From a virus, in the IMG/VR virus record IMGVR_UViG_3300042890_002891, positions 124,001-188,000 of that record: a DNA stretch of 64,000 bases. One strand, written 5' to 3'. Every line of letters begins with the position of its first letter. Position 1 is the stretch's first letter. Positions 49,904 through 57,936 of this stretch are shown here, in pieces. A program made the translations under genes and the position numbers. Under the pieces are notes generated by a model. The model saw nothing but the letters and a program-made list of their open reading frames with translations, had not been told where the DNA came from and did not search any database.

Positions 49904-52366
49904 TTATCCTAAAATGGTCTTTCGGGGAAATACAAGATATTTATCATATGCATCGGTGTCTGAATACATGTCAACTGGTGCTTCAAATCTCATACTGGTA
50001 GCATCAAAAGTAGTAGTCTTTCCGTTGTAATTGTTAGACCAGGATACTATTTCAGCACTATCATTTATCCATTGTACCAATTGCCCACTGTTGTTTTTCC
50101 ATCCAGGAGTGGTTGTTGTGCTACCATCGGCGTCGAATGTGGTTTCGGCTGGGGTAGGAACCCAGGCACCGGTCGAACTGTCAGCAACAGGATCCCAGCT
50201 ATAACTGAGCAGTCGATCCAGTTCGTATCGGTCAACTTCAAAATCTACTCGGTTGAGTTGTGTTCCGTATTTTGATTGTATGTTGTAGGCAATCTGTCCT
50301 GAAGTTCCGGGCTTGCAATAGGTTATTACCCAGGCAGGTGTAAACCCCAGTACTTGCCCATTGGTTTGTTTGCTCAACATCCACAATGGCAATATGTTTG
50401 AAATTTGGCCAACCACATCAATCACCTGGTCTCGCATGTTGGGCAAACTGTTGGGATACACTGTGGTAATTTCTGAAGAGTCACCGGGACTGATTGGATA
50501 CGGCAAGGTAACTTGTTTGCTCACACTGATTCCTTGACTGTTCACAAGGTTATCTTGTACTGCACTGTATACCACTTCGTAGATTATGTTGCCGGCTGCA
50601 TCCAGGGCTTGTGCTGTTTTGATTTCGCCTAACACCAAATTCTTCCAGTAGTGATTTTTGTAAAGACTGCTCATGTACAGCTCATAGGTACTGCTGGTCA
50701 ACCCAAAGCAGTGATCGTAAATTACTGATGTTGATATTCCAAAATTTGGATCTGCTGGTCTAAATATCAAGTCTGGTGGAAAGATATCTGTGTTCTGTAT
50801 CAACTGGTTGACCAAGGCTCGGTCAGCAAATGGTGGCATGGCCTTGATATAGAGATTTTCATAAGGTTCGTTGTAGGCTCGTACCACCATGACTGTGAAA
50901 GTTTTATACACTGATACCAGACCATCCACGCTGAAAGCATTCACAGTAAATGTACAGCTCATGTCAAACGTGGTTTCGTCCGCACTCAATCTTGTTCTGA
51001 GATTTTTATCAAACGTGGTGGTTCCAAGATCCAGAGCAAATGTATTGAAACTCACACGCCCTGCAATGTCTCCCGATGGCAGCAGTTGTGTTCCCTGAGG
51101 TAAACGATTGAATACCCCTATGTTGGGAGACGGATAACTGCCGGGTTTAAGTTTGTATTGCAGACTTCTACCACCGGTGTTCACAGCTTCTACCTTTAGC
51201 AGGCTGGTGGCACCGTTGTCAATTGTGCCCAGGTCCGCAGCAGTGAGCCAAACAACGTCAGTGTCCACTTGTCCTACAACGGTCAGAGTAAACACATACG
51301 GATCACTGCGTAGATCAGGATTGTTTGTTTTTCTCAATATCAGAGCAAAAGTATAGGTTTGTTCTGTGGCGCCCATGTCTGGCAGGTATCCATACAACCA
51401 ACCTGAGAAAGTATCCAGTGTGGTTCCTGGAGGCAAAGTATACAGAGAGCCATCACGATAATCCACATACTCTATTACGTCTCCATCAAAATCTTGCCCA
51501 ACAAACTGGTAAGCCCAGAAATTGTCCGATCTAACTGTGCCAAGGTCACTGGGCACTGCATTGATCAAGAATGGCACCCGGTTAGGACTAACGTCAGCAG
51601 TAACAAACGTATTGTCAGTAGTAAGAAAGGTAGTGTCAGCAGTCATTGAACTCTTGCCGTACACATAAATTTCGTAGGTTCTTATGTCACTTTCTTTGCC
51701 ATCGGTAACTTCCAGAGTAAACTGATAGTTGGTGCTAACACTGTTGCTGGCAAAGTCAAATGGATACTGATCAAATCCTTGTCCGTCTCTACTGAATCCA
51801 GCCTCCTTGGTTACTGGCACCAATGGTATAATGTATCCCGAAATGAGCCCTGCAGCGGAAATTGTTAGGCCCGGTGGAAGTTCGCCAGCGGCCACAGAAA
51901 TCACAGTGGTCTCGCCAGGATCGGTATTACTGATCTGAATTTGTATAGGTGCAATTGGAGCACCATCATAGAATGTACCTATGTTGCCGGCTGGCGTGAC
52001 AAATTTTGGAGCGTCTTGCCCAGTAACAGTAAGAGTAAATGTGCGATCTGCTATTCGATCAACCAAAACTACCCCGTTGACTACTCGTTCAGTATATGCT
52101 CTCACAGCAAATTTGCTGGTTACATTTCTTGCTACTTCGGTGGGCACACCTTGCAAACTGGCAATGGCCTGTGGTATGCCTATGATCAAGCCGGTTCGGG
52201 TACACTGGATGCCTGCAGGAAGTTCCCCAGCAATCATGACATAGTACACCAGATCGGGATTGTTGGGATCTACAGGATCATAGGCCTGTAACGAGATTTG
52301 GTAAAATATACCCTCAGGTATTGTGCCAAGGTTTCCTGCCTGAGTGACCCAAACTGGTTGCGCCAT
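49904..52366 (-). CDS. Virion protein with Ig-like (He_PIG-type) repeats
   Basis: 820 aa. It starts AQPVWVTQAGNLGTIPEGIF and repeats modules with AGELPAGIQC, AAGELPPGLTI and GTTLDTFSGWL, the signature of putative Ig/cadherin-like (He_PIG) domains, about four in the first 450 residues. The C-terminal 350 residues form a different structural domain (DVVGQISNILPLWMLSKQTN, NYNGKTTTFDATSMRFE). Such proteins decorate virion surfaces of marine myoviruses. It lies between two fibre genes, in the same transcript. Confidence 0.7.
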   Translation of the reverse strand: MAQPVWVTQAGNLGTIPEGIFYQISLQAYDPVDPNNPDLVYYVMIAGELPAGIQCTRTGLIIGIPQAIASLQGVPTEVARNVTSKFAVRAYTERVVNGVVLVDRIADRTFTLTVTGQDAPKFVTPAGNIGTFYDGAPIAPIQIQISNTDPGETTVISVAAGELPPGLTISAAGLISGYIIPLVPVTKEAGFSRDGQGFDQYPFDFASNSVSTNYQFTLEVTDGKESDIRTYEIYVYGKSSMTADTTFLTTDNTFVTADVSPNRVPFLINAVPSDLGTVRSDNFWAYQFVGQDFDGDVIEYVDYRDGSLYTLPPGTTLDTFSGWLYGYLPDMGATEQTYTFALILRKTNNPDLRSDPYVFTLTVVGQVDTDVVWLTAADLGTIDNGATSLLKVEAVNTGGRSLQYKLKPGSYPSPNIGVFNRLPQGTQLLPSGDIAGRVSFNTFALDLGTTTFDKNLRTRLSADETTFDMSCTFTVNAFSVDGLVSVYKTFTVMVVRAYNEPYENLYIKAMPPFADRALVNQLIQNTDIFPPDLIFRPADPNFGISTSVIYDHCFGLTSSTYELYMSSLYKNHYWKNLVLGEIKTAQALDAAGNIIYEVVYSAVQDNLVNSQGISVSKQVTLPYPISPGDSSEITTVYPNSLPNMRDQVIDVVGQISNILPLWMLSKQTNGQVLGFTPAWVITYCKPGTSGQIAYNIQSKYGTQLNRVDFEVDRYELDRLLSYSWDPVADSSTGAWVPTPAETTFDADGSTTTTPGWKNNSGQLVQWINDSAEIVSWSNNYNGKTTTFDATSMRFEAPVDMYSDTDAYDKYLVFPRKTILG
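49938..49944 (-). promoter_or_regulatory. Late-promoter-like ATAAATA inside the end of the upstream gene
   Basis: Minus-strand ATAAATA, 41 bases before the ATG of the fibre gene at 49897, within the last codons of the 820-aa gene. Confidence 0.4.
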
Positions 52367-52368
52367 TT

Positions 52369-54453
52369 TTACATTCTTCCTACAACAATTTCTATAATTC
52401 CACTTGAACCGTTAAAGTCTTGCAGGGCTTTGCCAATCACAGTGCCCATGGCAGGTGCAGCACAGGCCTGTGCATGACCGTTACCTGCACTTACCATCAT
52501 GTCACCTTTGGCCACAGTGCCAACCACTAGAGTAGGCACTCGTCCTGTTAGTGCTACCACAGCGCGATGTTCAGCGGTGAGACCATTGTTCATTAGATAA
52601 CTGGGCTTGTCAGAAATTACACCAGCCACACGAGCGTCATTTACAACCTGGCTCTGAGTAACTTCTTTTGAGCCGCCAAAACTGACCACGGTGCCGGTTG
52701 CAAAATCAGCATCACCTTCGTAGACTTCGGCCAAGTCAGCATACAGTGCTGTGGTTGCCTGGGCAAACACTCTGTTAAAGTAATTGGTTGAATTACCAAT
52801 GTTGCCCACTGCATTGCCTGCACCATTCACAATAGCTGTGGCAAACCCATCTGAGTTGACATAGAGGAATCCGGGCGTCAATATATTACCACCTGTAACA
52901 TTACCAACAGCACTTATCAAGCCACCTGTGACAACATTACCACCTGTGATGTTGCCAGTTGCTGACGCAGTACCGCCAGTAGCCAAATTGCCACCAGTGA
53001 TAGTTGACGTGGCATTTACTAGGCCACCAGTTATGACATTACCACCCGTGACATTGCCAACAGCACTTATCAAGCCACCTGTAACATTGCCAACAGCACT
53101 GATCAGGCCACCTGTGACTACATTGCCACCGGTGACGTTGCCTGTAGCTGATATCAATCCTTCTGTGCGCAAATTACCACCTGAGATGTTGCCGCTTGCA
53201 ATAATCAAGCCGCTTGTGATAAAATTACTGCCCTGTATATTACCGGTGGCCGACACTGTGCCGCCGAGTAAAATATTGCCACCAAAGATGTCACCAGTTA
53301 TACTTGCTGTACCGCTTGTGATCAAGTTGCCACCAGTAATTGTCGCTGTGGCACTTATCAAGCCGCCTGTGACAACATTTCCACCAGTAACGTTGCCGCT
53401 TGCACTAACAACCAATCCCAAGTGACTTGAACCGGTTACGGTACCAGTTGCACTTATCAGGCCACCTGTGACAACATTTCCACCTATGACGTTGCCACTT
53501 AGTGATGCTACTGATCCCAACAAACTTGAACCGGTTACAGTGCCAGTTGAACTGATCAAACCACCTGTGACTAAATTGCCACCTGTGATGTTGCCACCAG
53601 AACTTATCAAGCCTCCGGTGAATACATTACCACCTGTAATATTGGCCGAACTTGTAATTGTTGACGTGGCACTGATCAGGCCACCTGTGAGCACATTGCC
53701 ACCGGTGATGTTTCCTACCGCACCAAATCCTGCTTGCGAGAATTCAAATAGGTTGGTTACCCCACCAATATTACCGATTATGTTACCACCCGCTGCAGGA
53801 ATGCTCAACACTGTTGATCCATTGGTCAGTTGTGTTGCTGCGCCCACATTGCCGGTTGCAACAATACCAGTCAGACCCGAACCATTGCCCGAAAAGAAAC
53901 TGGCAGCAACATACGCACTGGTTGTGATATTAGCCACAGAATTTATTGTGCTTAAAACATTACCGCTCAGGCTCATGCCCACAGCGTTTAAATTGTTTGC
54001 AACCACATTGCCCGTGGCCGAAATTACTGCACCTATAATGCTTGATCCAGTTACTGACCCAGTTGTGGTTACGTTGCCACCTTGCACTGTGCCCACCGCA
54101 GACACTGCTCCGGCGGTGGTTATGTTGCCGCCGATTATATTACCCGTGGACGAAATCGTGCCTGCTGTGCGAATGTTGCCGCCCTGCAAAGTACCAGTTA
54201 TAGTGGCCAGTCCAGTGACTATGGCACCAGTTTGAGTGATGTTGAGCACATTTGCCACATTGCCCGAGCTGATTACAACATTGCCGTTGGCTACTGGAAT
54301 ATTAACATTTGAAGAACCGTTGGCAATACCTGAGACACCACCAGTGGCAAATAGTTGGTTAAAATTGTCGTTTGTTTTTATAAATGCCGTGCGAATCGGG
54401 TCGCCCTGACCATCATTTGCGCTTGAACCGACGTTTATTATTAATTGAGTCAT
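52369..54453 (-). CDS. Long tail-fibre protein with G2-peptidase-like tip
   Basis: 694 aa. It starts TQLIINVGSSANDGQGDPIR, a start I have seen in cyanophage fibres. More than 25 units of the type NVTGGNVVTGGLISATGT follow. The C-terminal 120 residues (ALYADLAEVYEGDADFATGT, VVSFGGSKEVTQ, VAGVISDKPSYLMNN) resemble the peptidase G2/intramolecular-chaperone-like tips of phage fibres, which may self-cleave after trimer formation; cleavage is not proven. Likely the receptor-binding fibre. The stop is 2 bases from the 820-aa gene. Confidence 0.75.
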   Translation of the reverse strand: MTQLIINVGSSANDGQGDPIRTAFIKTNDNFNQLFATGGVSGIANGSSNVNIPVANGNVVISSGNVANVLNITQTGAIVTGLATITGTLQGGNIRTAGTISSTGNIIGGNITTAGAVSAVGTVQGGNVTTTGSVTGSSIIGAVISATGNVVANNLNAVGMSLSGNVLSTINSVANITTSAYVAASFFSGNGSGLTGIVATGNVGAATQLTNGSTVLSIPAAGGNIIGNIGGVTNLFEFSQAGFGAVGNITGGNVLTGGLISATSTITSSANITGGNVFTGGLISSGGNITGGNLVTGGLISSTGTVTGSSLLGSVASLSGNVIGGNVVTGGLISATGTVTGSSHLGLVVSASGNVTGGNVVTGGLISATATITGGNLITSGTASITGDIFGGNILLGGTVSATGNIQGSNFITSGLIIASGNISGGNLRTEGLISATGNVTGGNVVTGGLISAVGNVTGGLISAVGNVTGGNVITGGLVNATSTITGGNLATGGTASATGNITGGNVVTGGLISAVGNVTGGNILTPGFLYVNSDGFATAIVNGAGNAVGNIGNSTNYFNRVFAQATTALYADLAEVYEGDADFATGTVVSFGGSKEVTQSQVVNDARVAGVISDKPSYLMNNGLTAEHRAVVALTGRVPTLVVGTVAKGDMMVSAGNGHAQACAAPAMGTVIGKALQDFNGSSGIIEIVVGRM

Positions 54454-54472
54454 AGATACACATCCTCTAAGG

Positions 54473-54479
54473 TATTTAT
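54473..54479 (-). promoter_or_regulatory. Late-promoter-like ATAAATA
   Basis: Minus-strand ATAAATA, 19 bases upstream of the long fibre ATG at 54453. The gap 54454-54551 shows nothing else clear. Confidence 0.45.
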
Positions 54480-54551
54480 GGCCTAAATTGGAAAGCTCAA
54501 ATGATGAACTATGGGCATTGCACCCATATCAACCCCAGTTAACTGAGTGTA

Positions 54552-54872
54552 TTAAACTGAGAAACTAGATCCGCAACCGCAGGTGCTGGCAGCTTGCGGG
54601 TTAGCAATCACAAAACTGGCACCCATGATATCTTCGCGATAGTCAATGTCCGCGCCATTGAGATACTGCATGCTCATGGCATCTACCACAATTTTTACTT
54701 CTTCGTACACAAAGTCAAAATCATCTTCGGCCTGTGTTTCTTCAAACGTAAAGCCATAGCTGAACCCTGAGCATCCGCCGCCCTGCACAAACACTCGCAG
54801 CATGATGCCAGGCTTGTTTTCTTCAGCAAATAGTTCTCGCAGTTTGGTCACTGCACCAGGTTTGATATTCAT
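54552..54872 (-). CDS. A-type iron-sulfur carrier (IscA/ErpA/HesB-like)
   Basis: 106 aa from the ATG at 54872, which overlaps the SOD stop as TAATG (an in-frame upstream Met is less likely). The three cluster-binding Cys are C34 ([13 protein letters not shown]) and C98, C100 (STCGCGSSF). It would carry Fe-S or iron to apo-enzymes, such as the radical SAM enzymes of this phage (inference). Direct coupling with an SOD suggests a joint role in iron and oxidant handling. Confidence 0.88.
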   Translation of the reverse strand: MNIKPGAVTKLRELFAEENKPGIMLRVFVQGGGCSGFSYGFTFEETQAEDDFDFVYEEVKIVVDAMSMQYLNGADIDYREDIMGASFVIANPQAASTCGCGSSFSV

Positions 54873-55420
54873 TAAAGTCTTTCGTTGCAAACGTCCCAGT
54901 CAATGATCTTCCAGATATTGTCAAGATAACGTTCTTTGTCCCACTGGTAATCTGTGGCCCAAACGTGTTCCCACCAGTCTACCAGCACACAGATGTCTGT
55001 GCGCACAGCATGATTAGCAATTGTTTTGATAGCACCTGTAGTACTTAGATAAATCCAGCCCGAGCCCTGAATCTTCATGGCAGTTTGTTTGAACTCTTCG
55101 CGAAAATCTTCATAGGTTTTGAAGTGTTCTTCTATCAGGGCAAGTACTGCACCACGTGGACGGTTGGCACCCTTGGGAGCCCGAAGTTGGGGGAAAAACT
55201 TATTGTGTAGAAAACTACCAGCACGATTAAAATCTGCATTGCCTTCTCCTGCATTGTAGCGGCGGGCATAGCCCTTGGCTAGATGCCCGTAGTGATAGTT
55301 GATGCTGTCTGCACTCAGTACCGGCATCAGATCTTTTTCACCATAGGGCAAAGGAGTGGTTTCCAGCTTGGCTGGTCGTGTGCTGGCTTCAACAAGATCA
55401 ATTGTATTTCTGATGTCCAT
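54872..55420 (-). CDS. Iron/manganese superoxide dismutase with N-terminal extension
   Basis: 182 aa. Metal ligands are all visible: H43 (NYHYG), H72 (FLHNKFF), D148 and H152 (DWWEH). It would turn superoxide into oxygen and peroxide. Relative to bacterial SOD it has about 20 extra N-terminal residues, [16 protein letters not shown], whose LVEA resembles the capsid-targeting leaders of the window. It may therefore be head cargo (inference). ATAAATA lies 5 bases before the ATG, with no SD. TAATG coupling leads to IscA. Confidence 0.9.
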   Translation of the reverse strand: MDIRNTIDLVEASTRPAKLETTPLPYGEKDLMPVLSADSINYHYGHLAKGYARRYNAGEGNADFNRAGSFLHNKFFPQLRAPKGANRPRGAVLALIEEHFKTYEDFREEFKQTAMKIQGSGWIYLSTTGAIKTIANHAVRTDICVLVDWWEHVWATDYQWDKERYLDNIWKIIDWDVCNERL

Positions 55421-55428
55421 AATGATAT

Positions 55429-55644
55429 TTATTTCCTTCTGGTGATTCGGCCACGGGCAAGATCATAAGGGGTGAATTCCATTTCTACCCGATCTCCCAG
55501 CAAGACCTTGATGTTGTTTTTTCTCATGCGGCCCGACAAGTGTGCCAGCACCACAGTGTTTAGGTTGTCTATTTTTACACGGAACATGGCAGAGGGCAAC
55601 ACTTCCTCCACATACCCTTCCATGTTTATGGTGTCTTCTTTCAA
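55429..55644 (-). CDS. infA: Translation initiation factor IF-1
   Basis: 71 aa. The start is a TTG at 55644, chosen because KEDTINMEG matches the N-terminus of bacterial IF-1 (KEDNIEMQG). The S1/OB fold shows [32 protein letters not shown] and [12 protein letters not shown]-1 assists start selection on the 30S subunit; a phage copy is unusual and could bias initiation, for instance toward phage mRNAs. It is short of no key region. It sits 8 bases from the SOD gene and is probably co-transcribed with it. Confidence 0.88.
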   Translation of the reverse strand: MKEDTINMEGYVEEVLPSAMFRVKIDNLNTVVLAHLSGRMRKNNIKVLLGDRVEMEFTPYDLARGRITRRK

Positions 55645-55670
55645 CAGTATCTTTCGTTTTTCATAGACAA

Positions 55671-56075
55671 TTACTTAGCAGCAAAATCCAACTCAGCTGT
55701 GATTTTTTGCAGGCGATCAAAACGGAAACTGCGCCATTCGTTCTTTTCTGTGTCAAATACTCGAACACTGTGCGGGTCAGGTTGTTTGCGCGGCTTTCGA
55801 CTTTCGGTCAAGCCATCTGGGTTGGTGACAGAGGATTTGAAGATTGCGCCCACAGGTGCCGGTGGAATTCTGCTGCTGTCCAGAGTGCATCGCATGCTGC
55901 GTTCTGTGCCGTCAGCTTTGACAAAATCCACTGTGATTTCGCTGGTGATCAACAGGCCCCGGACCCAGGCTCGTATTTCAGCTTGTCCTGCTTCGTCTGC
56001 TTCTTGATACTGTGTTCCGGGTGCGTTTTTCAGCAAGCGAAACACTTCTGCTTTTTCCCAATCTAGTGTTGTCAT
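55671..56075 (-). CDS. WYL_2/DUF2693-like SH3-barrel protein
   Basis: 134 aa from the ATG at 56075, which has AGGAGA upstream and ATAAATA before it. It has a helical N-terminus, then [26 protein letters not shown], and the end [20 protein letters not shown], a signature of the Sm-like SH3-barrel proteins called WYL_2 in marine phages. A nucleic-acid or ligand-binding regulator is likely. Function not proven. Confidence 0.7.
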   Translation of the reverse strand: MTTLDWEKAEVFRLLKNAPGTQYQEADEAGQAEIRAWVRGLLITSEITVDFVKADGTERSMRCTLDSSRIPPAPVGAIFKSSVTNPDGLTESRKPRKQPDPHSVRVFDTEKNEWRSFRFDRLQKITAELDFAAK

Positions 56076-56107
56076 ATGTTCTCCTAAATATTTATTAATC
56101 GGTGTTG

Positions 56108-56281
56108 TCATAATCCCCATCTCAATCGATACCATGCATAGTCAGTGCCCTTGCGAAAGTAGATAACATCATCCCGGTGATACCAACGAGTTTGATCACG
56201 ATCGCCACCGGGTCCAAACGTGTCTATGATCCATATCAGCTGTTTTATGTCTACAGAGTTTGCGGGCAAGGACCATGTCAT
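56108..56281 (-). CDS. Small FxLKWS-family paralog, 57 aa
   Basis: Read directly from the ATG at 56281, which overlaps the stop of the 106-aa paralog (ATGA), to TGA at 56108. The product contains IIDTFGPGGDRDQTRW and ends YAWYRLRWGL. It is the last and shortest-core member of six overlapping paralogs (56108-57470). The common pattern is W-x3-TFG, RW, YWF and a C-terminal F-x-L-K-W-S. Function unknown. Confidence 0.7.
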   Translation of the reverse strand: MTWSLPANSVDIKQLIWIIDTFGPGGDRDQTRWYHRDDVIYFRKGTDYAWYRLRWGL

Positions 56282-56598
56282 GACCACTTCAACACAAACC
56301 AGTCCCGGTCCCGAGCGTCACGAAACCAGAACTTGCCACTGTCCGCATACCAACGGGCATTGGCCTCCCTTAGGTCAGGCGAAGGGCCAAAGGTGTTGTT
56401 CATCCAGACCACCATGTCATACCACTTGCCTTCTGCGTTCCCAGGAGTCACTGTTAGATACTCTTGTCCATACACTCGACCTGTGCTGTGCTCTAGATAA
56501 AAATCAAATATCATGCCCATACTCTTCAAAACTTGTTTATCGATATCATCGCTCATGGCTTGAGCTGCTTTTTTTAATAGCGTTTGTTCCAGGTTCAT
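56278..56598 (-). CDS. Small FxLKWS-family paralog, 106 aa
   Basis: From the ATG at 56598 that overlaps the previous stop. It has an extra 55-residue N-terminal domain (LLKKAAQAMSDDIDKQVLK, HSTGRVYGQEYLTV) before the shared core DMVVWMNNTFG, NARWYADSGKFWF and DWFVLKWS. The extension is not shared by other members. Position and overlap show coupled translation. Confidence 0.7.
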   Translation of the reverse strand: MNLEQTLLKKAAQAMSDDIDKQVLKSMGMIFDFYLEHSTGRVYGQEYLTVTPGNAEGKWYDMVVWMNNTFGPSPDLREANARWYADSGKFWFRDARDRDWFVLKWS

Positions 56599-56828
56599 GA
56601 CCATTTCAGTGCAAACAGTGCAGCAGTCTTGCTATCAGTGAACTGCCAAACGGTGCCACCGTCTGCCTGGTGTTCTTCACGCCAGAGATCAGTGTGTATG
56701 CTATTGCCAAACGTATTGCAGCACCAGTCAAACATGTTGATATATCCATTTCGATCTGCTTGATCGTAAGTTAACCTGATTCGATATTTCCACTTTCGTG
56801 CATCTTGTCGTCGTTGTTTGGAGTTCAT
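56595..56828 (-). CDS. Small FxLKWS-family paralog, 77 aa
   Basis: From the ATG at 56828, start fixed by ATGA overlap. N-terminus basic (MNSKQRRQDARKWKYRIRLT), then the core MFDWCCNTFGNSIHTDLW, TVWQFTDSKTAALFALKWS. The TFG and LKWS motifs fit the group. Unknown function. Confidence 0.7.
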   Translation of the reverse strand: MNSKQRRQDARKWKYRIRLTYDQADRNGYINMFDWCCNTFGNSIHTDLWREEHQADGGTVWQFTDSKTAALFALKWS

Positions 56829-57028
56829 GACCACCTCAGTGTAAACCACATGTGGTATTTTTTGTTGTCAAACCAATAAATGTCCGGTCCCAGTGGGTAC
56901 ATCAGGTCCGCTGCTGGATCTCGACCCAGTCTGTACCACGCCTGATCAAACTTGCCCAGGTGTTGTTCACACCAAGGCACCACCTGATCCATTGAACTGG
57001 TGGTAGTGGCCCGGTACAAAAAATTCAT
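56825..57028 (-). CDS. Small FxLKWS-family paralog, 67 aa
   Basis: From the ATG at 57028, ATGA coupled. Core MDQVVPWCEQHLGKFDQAWY, YPLGPDIYWFDNKKYHMWF and end TLRWS. Here TFG is replaced by HLG, so the member is more diverged. Unknown function. Confidence 0.65.
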   Translation of the reverse strand: MNFLYRATTTSSMDQVVPWCEQHLGKFDQAWYRLGRDPAADLMYPLGPDIYWFDNKKYHMWFTLRWS

Positions 57029-57309
57029 GCCCATTTCAACAAGAACAAGGTTCTATCCGATTCTTCACGGAACCAGTATTTTCTATCACTGCCTACCCAG
57101 CGCCCTTTGTCTTGGTCTGCCCACACAGTGTCACCAAATGTTGCTCGCACCCATAACTCGATGTTGTACATTTCTGTTACGTTGTAGTACCGAGGTTGCA
57201 CCCAGTAGGGCCAATTGGGTTGTAATACTGCTTGACCAGTGTCAAGCCGTTTCTTATCGGTTACCAATTCGGTCCAGCGAGATTCTGCCATAGCACGTTT
57301 CTTTATCAT
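57025..57309 (-). CDS. Small FxLKWS-family paralog, 94 aa
   Basis: From the ATG at 57309, ATGA coupled to the 54-aa member. An N-terminal 45 residues (RWTELVTDKKRLDTGQAVLQ) precede the core ELWVRATFGDTVWADQDKGR, KYWFREESDRTLFLLKWA. It best shows the consensus of the group. Unknown function. Confidence 0.7.
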   Translation of the reverse strand: MIKKRAMAESRWTELVTDKKRLDTGQAVLQPNWPYWVQPRYYNVTEMYNIELWVRATFGDTVWADQDKGRWVGSDRKYWFREESDRTLFLLKWA

Positions 57310-57470
57310 GACCACTTGAGTAAAAACATCAAGGCTTCTTTTTCATTGCCAAAACAGTAATCAATTGTTGCGGTATTGTATGAGAAGTTGGTGATATAAC
57401 TTGGACAATGCTGCTTGGCCCAGGCCAAAGGCTTCCAATCAAAAGGATCGTAGGGCAAAGTGACTGTCAT
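57306..57470 (-). CDS. Small FxLKWS-family paralog, 54 aa
   Basis: Read directly from the ATG at 57470. The product reads MTVTLPYDPFDWKPLAWAKQ and ends NEKEALMFLLKWS. It is the first gene of the six-gene overlapping run and lies 5 bases from the 132-aa gene. The shared ending with the other five members is the best evidence that it is real. Unknown function. Confidence 0.65.
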   Translation of the reverse strand: MTVTLPYDPFDWKPLAWAKQHCPSYITNFSYNTATIDYCFGNEKEALMFLLKWS

Positions 57471-57475
57471 GCTGC

Positions 57476-57874
57476 TTATCCACGGCGCATGGTTGCGATG
57501 TCATGTGCTTCTTGATCGCTGAACACCGGCACTGCATTTGATTTGTGCATGGTACCAATGCCAAGAATTTTTGTGCCTGTGTATTGCGGATTAGGTTTGC
57601 TGGATACTGCTCCTGAATGTCCGGTGTCACGGCTGGGAATGTGCGCGGTGCCTGCACGATCTGTCACACCGGTTAGATTGTACACCAAGGGCTCTGCTGC
57701 CAGGGCACGTCGACGCTTCTTTTCTTCTGCAGCCACGCCTTGACGTTTCAGCAGTTCTTTCCAGCTGGAATCCAGCTCACGAGCCAGTCGTGCTTCCTCG
57801 GCATTGCGGTATTTGAACTTGCCCTTCTTTTTACCATTAAGACTAAGAGCAGGTCCAACTAGATGAAACGTCAT
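57476..57874 (-). CDS. Conserved phage hypothetical protein
   Basis: 132 aa. The N-terminal 50 residues are a basic helix (GKKKGKFKYRNAEEARLARE, KRQGVAAEEKKRRRAL). The C-terminus NPQYTGTKILGIGTMHKSNA and VPVFSDQEAHDIATMRR is a signature recurring in marine phages. It starts a transcript with the six FxLKWS paralogs, under a consensus promoter at 57907-57935. Function unknown. Confidence 0.65.
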   Translation of the reverse strand: MTFHLVGPALSLNGKKKGKFKYRNAEEARLARELDSSWKELLKRQGVAAEEKKRRRALAAEPLVYNLTGVTDRAGTAHIPSRDTGHSGAVSSKPNPQYTGTKILGIGTMHKSNAVPVFSDQEAHDIATMRRG

Positions 57875-57906
57875 TGAAATATCCTTTGTGGCTCAATCAT
57901 GTGCTT

Positions 57907-57935
57907 ATTATAGCACAGAGTGAATTAATAGTCAA
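57907..57935 (-). promoter_or_regulatory. Consensus sigma70 promoter
   Basis: Minus strand TTGACT (57930-57935), 17 bases, TATAAT (57907-57912), 33 bases before the ATG at 57874. It should drive the 132-aa gene and the six paralogs downstream. Confidence 0.75.
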
Positions 57936-57936
57936 G

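Noticed and set aside
52928-54235. Long plus-strand open frames opposite the long fibre gene (also 49008-49355 and 39109-39510)
   Set aside because: They are Pro/Leu/Val-rich mirror translations of the GNITGGN repeats on the minus strand, without RBS or sensible composition.
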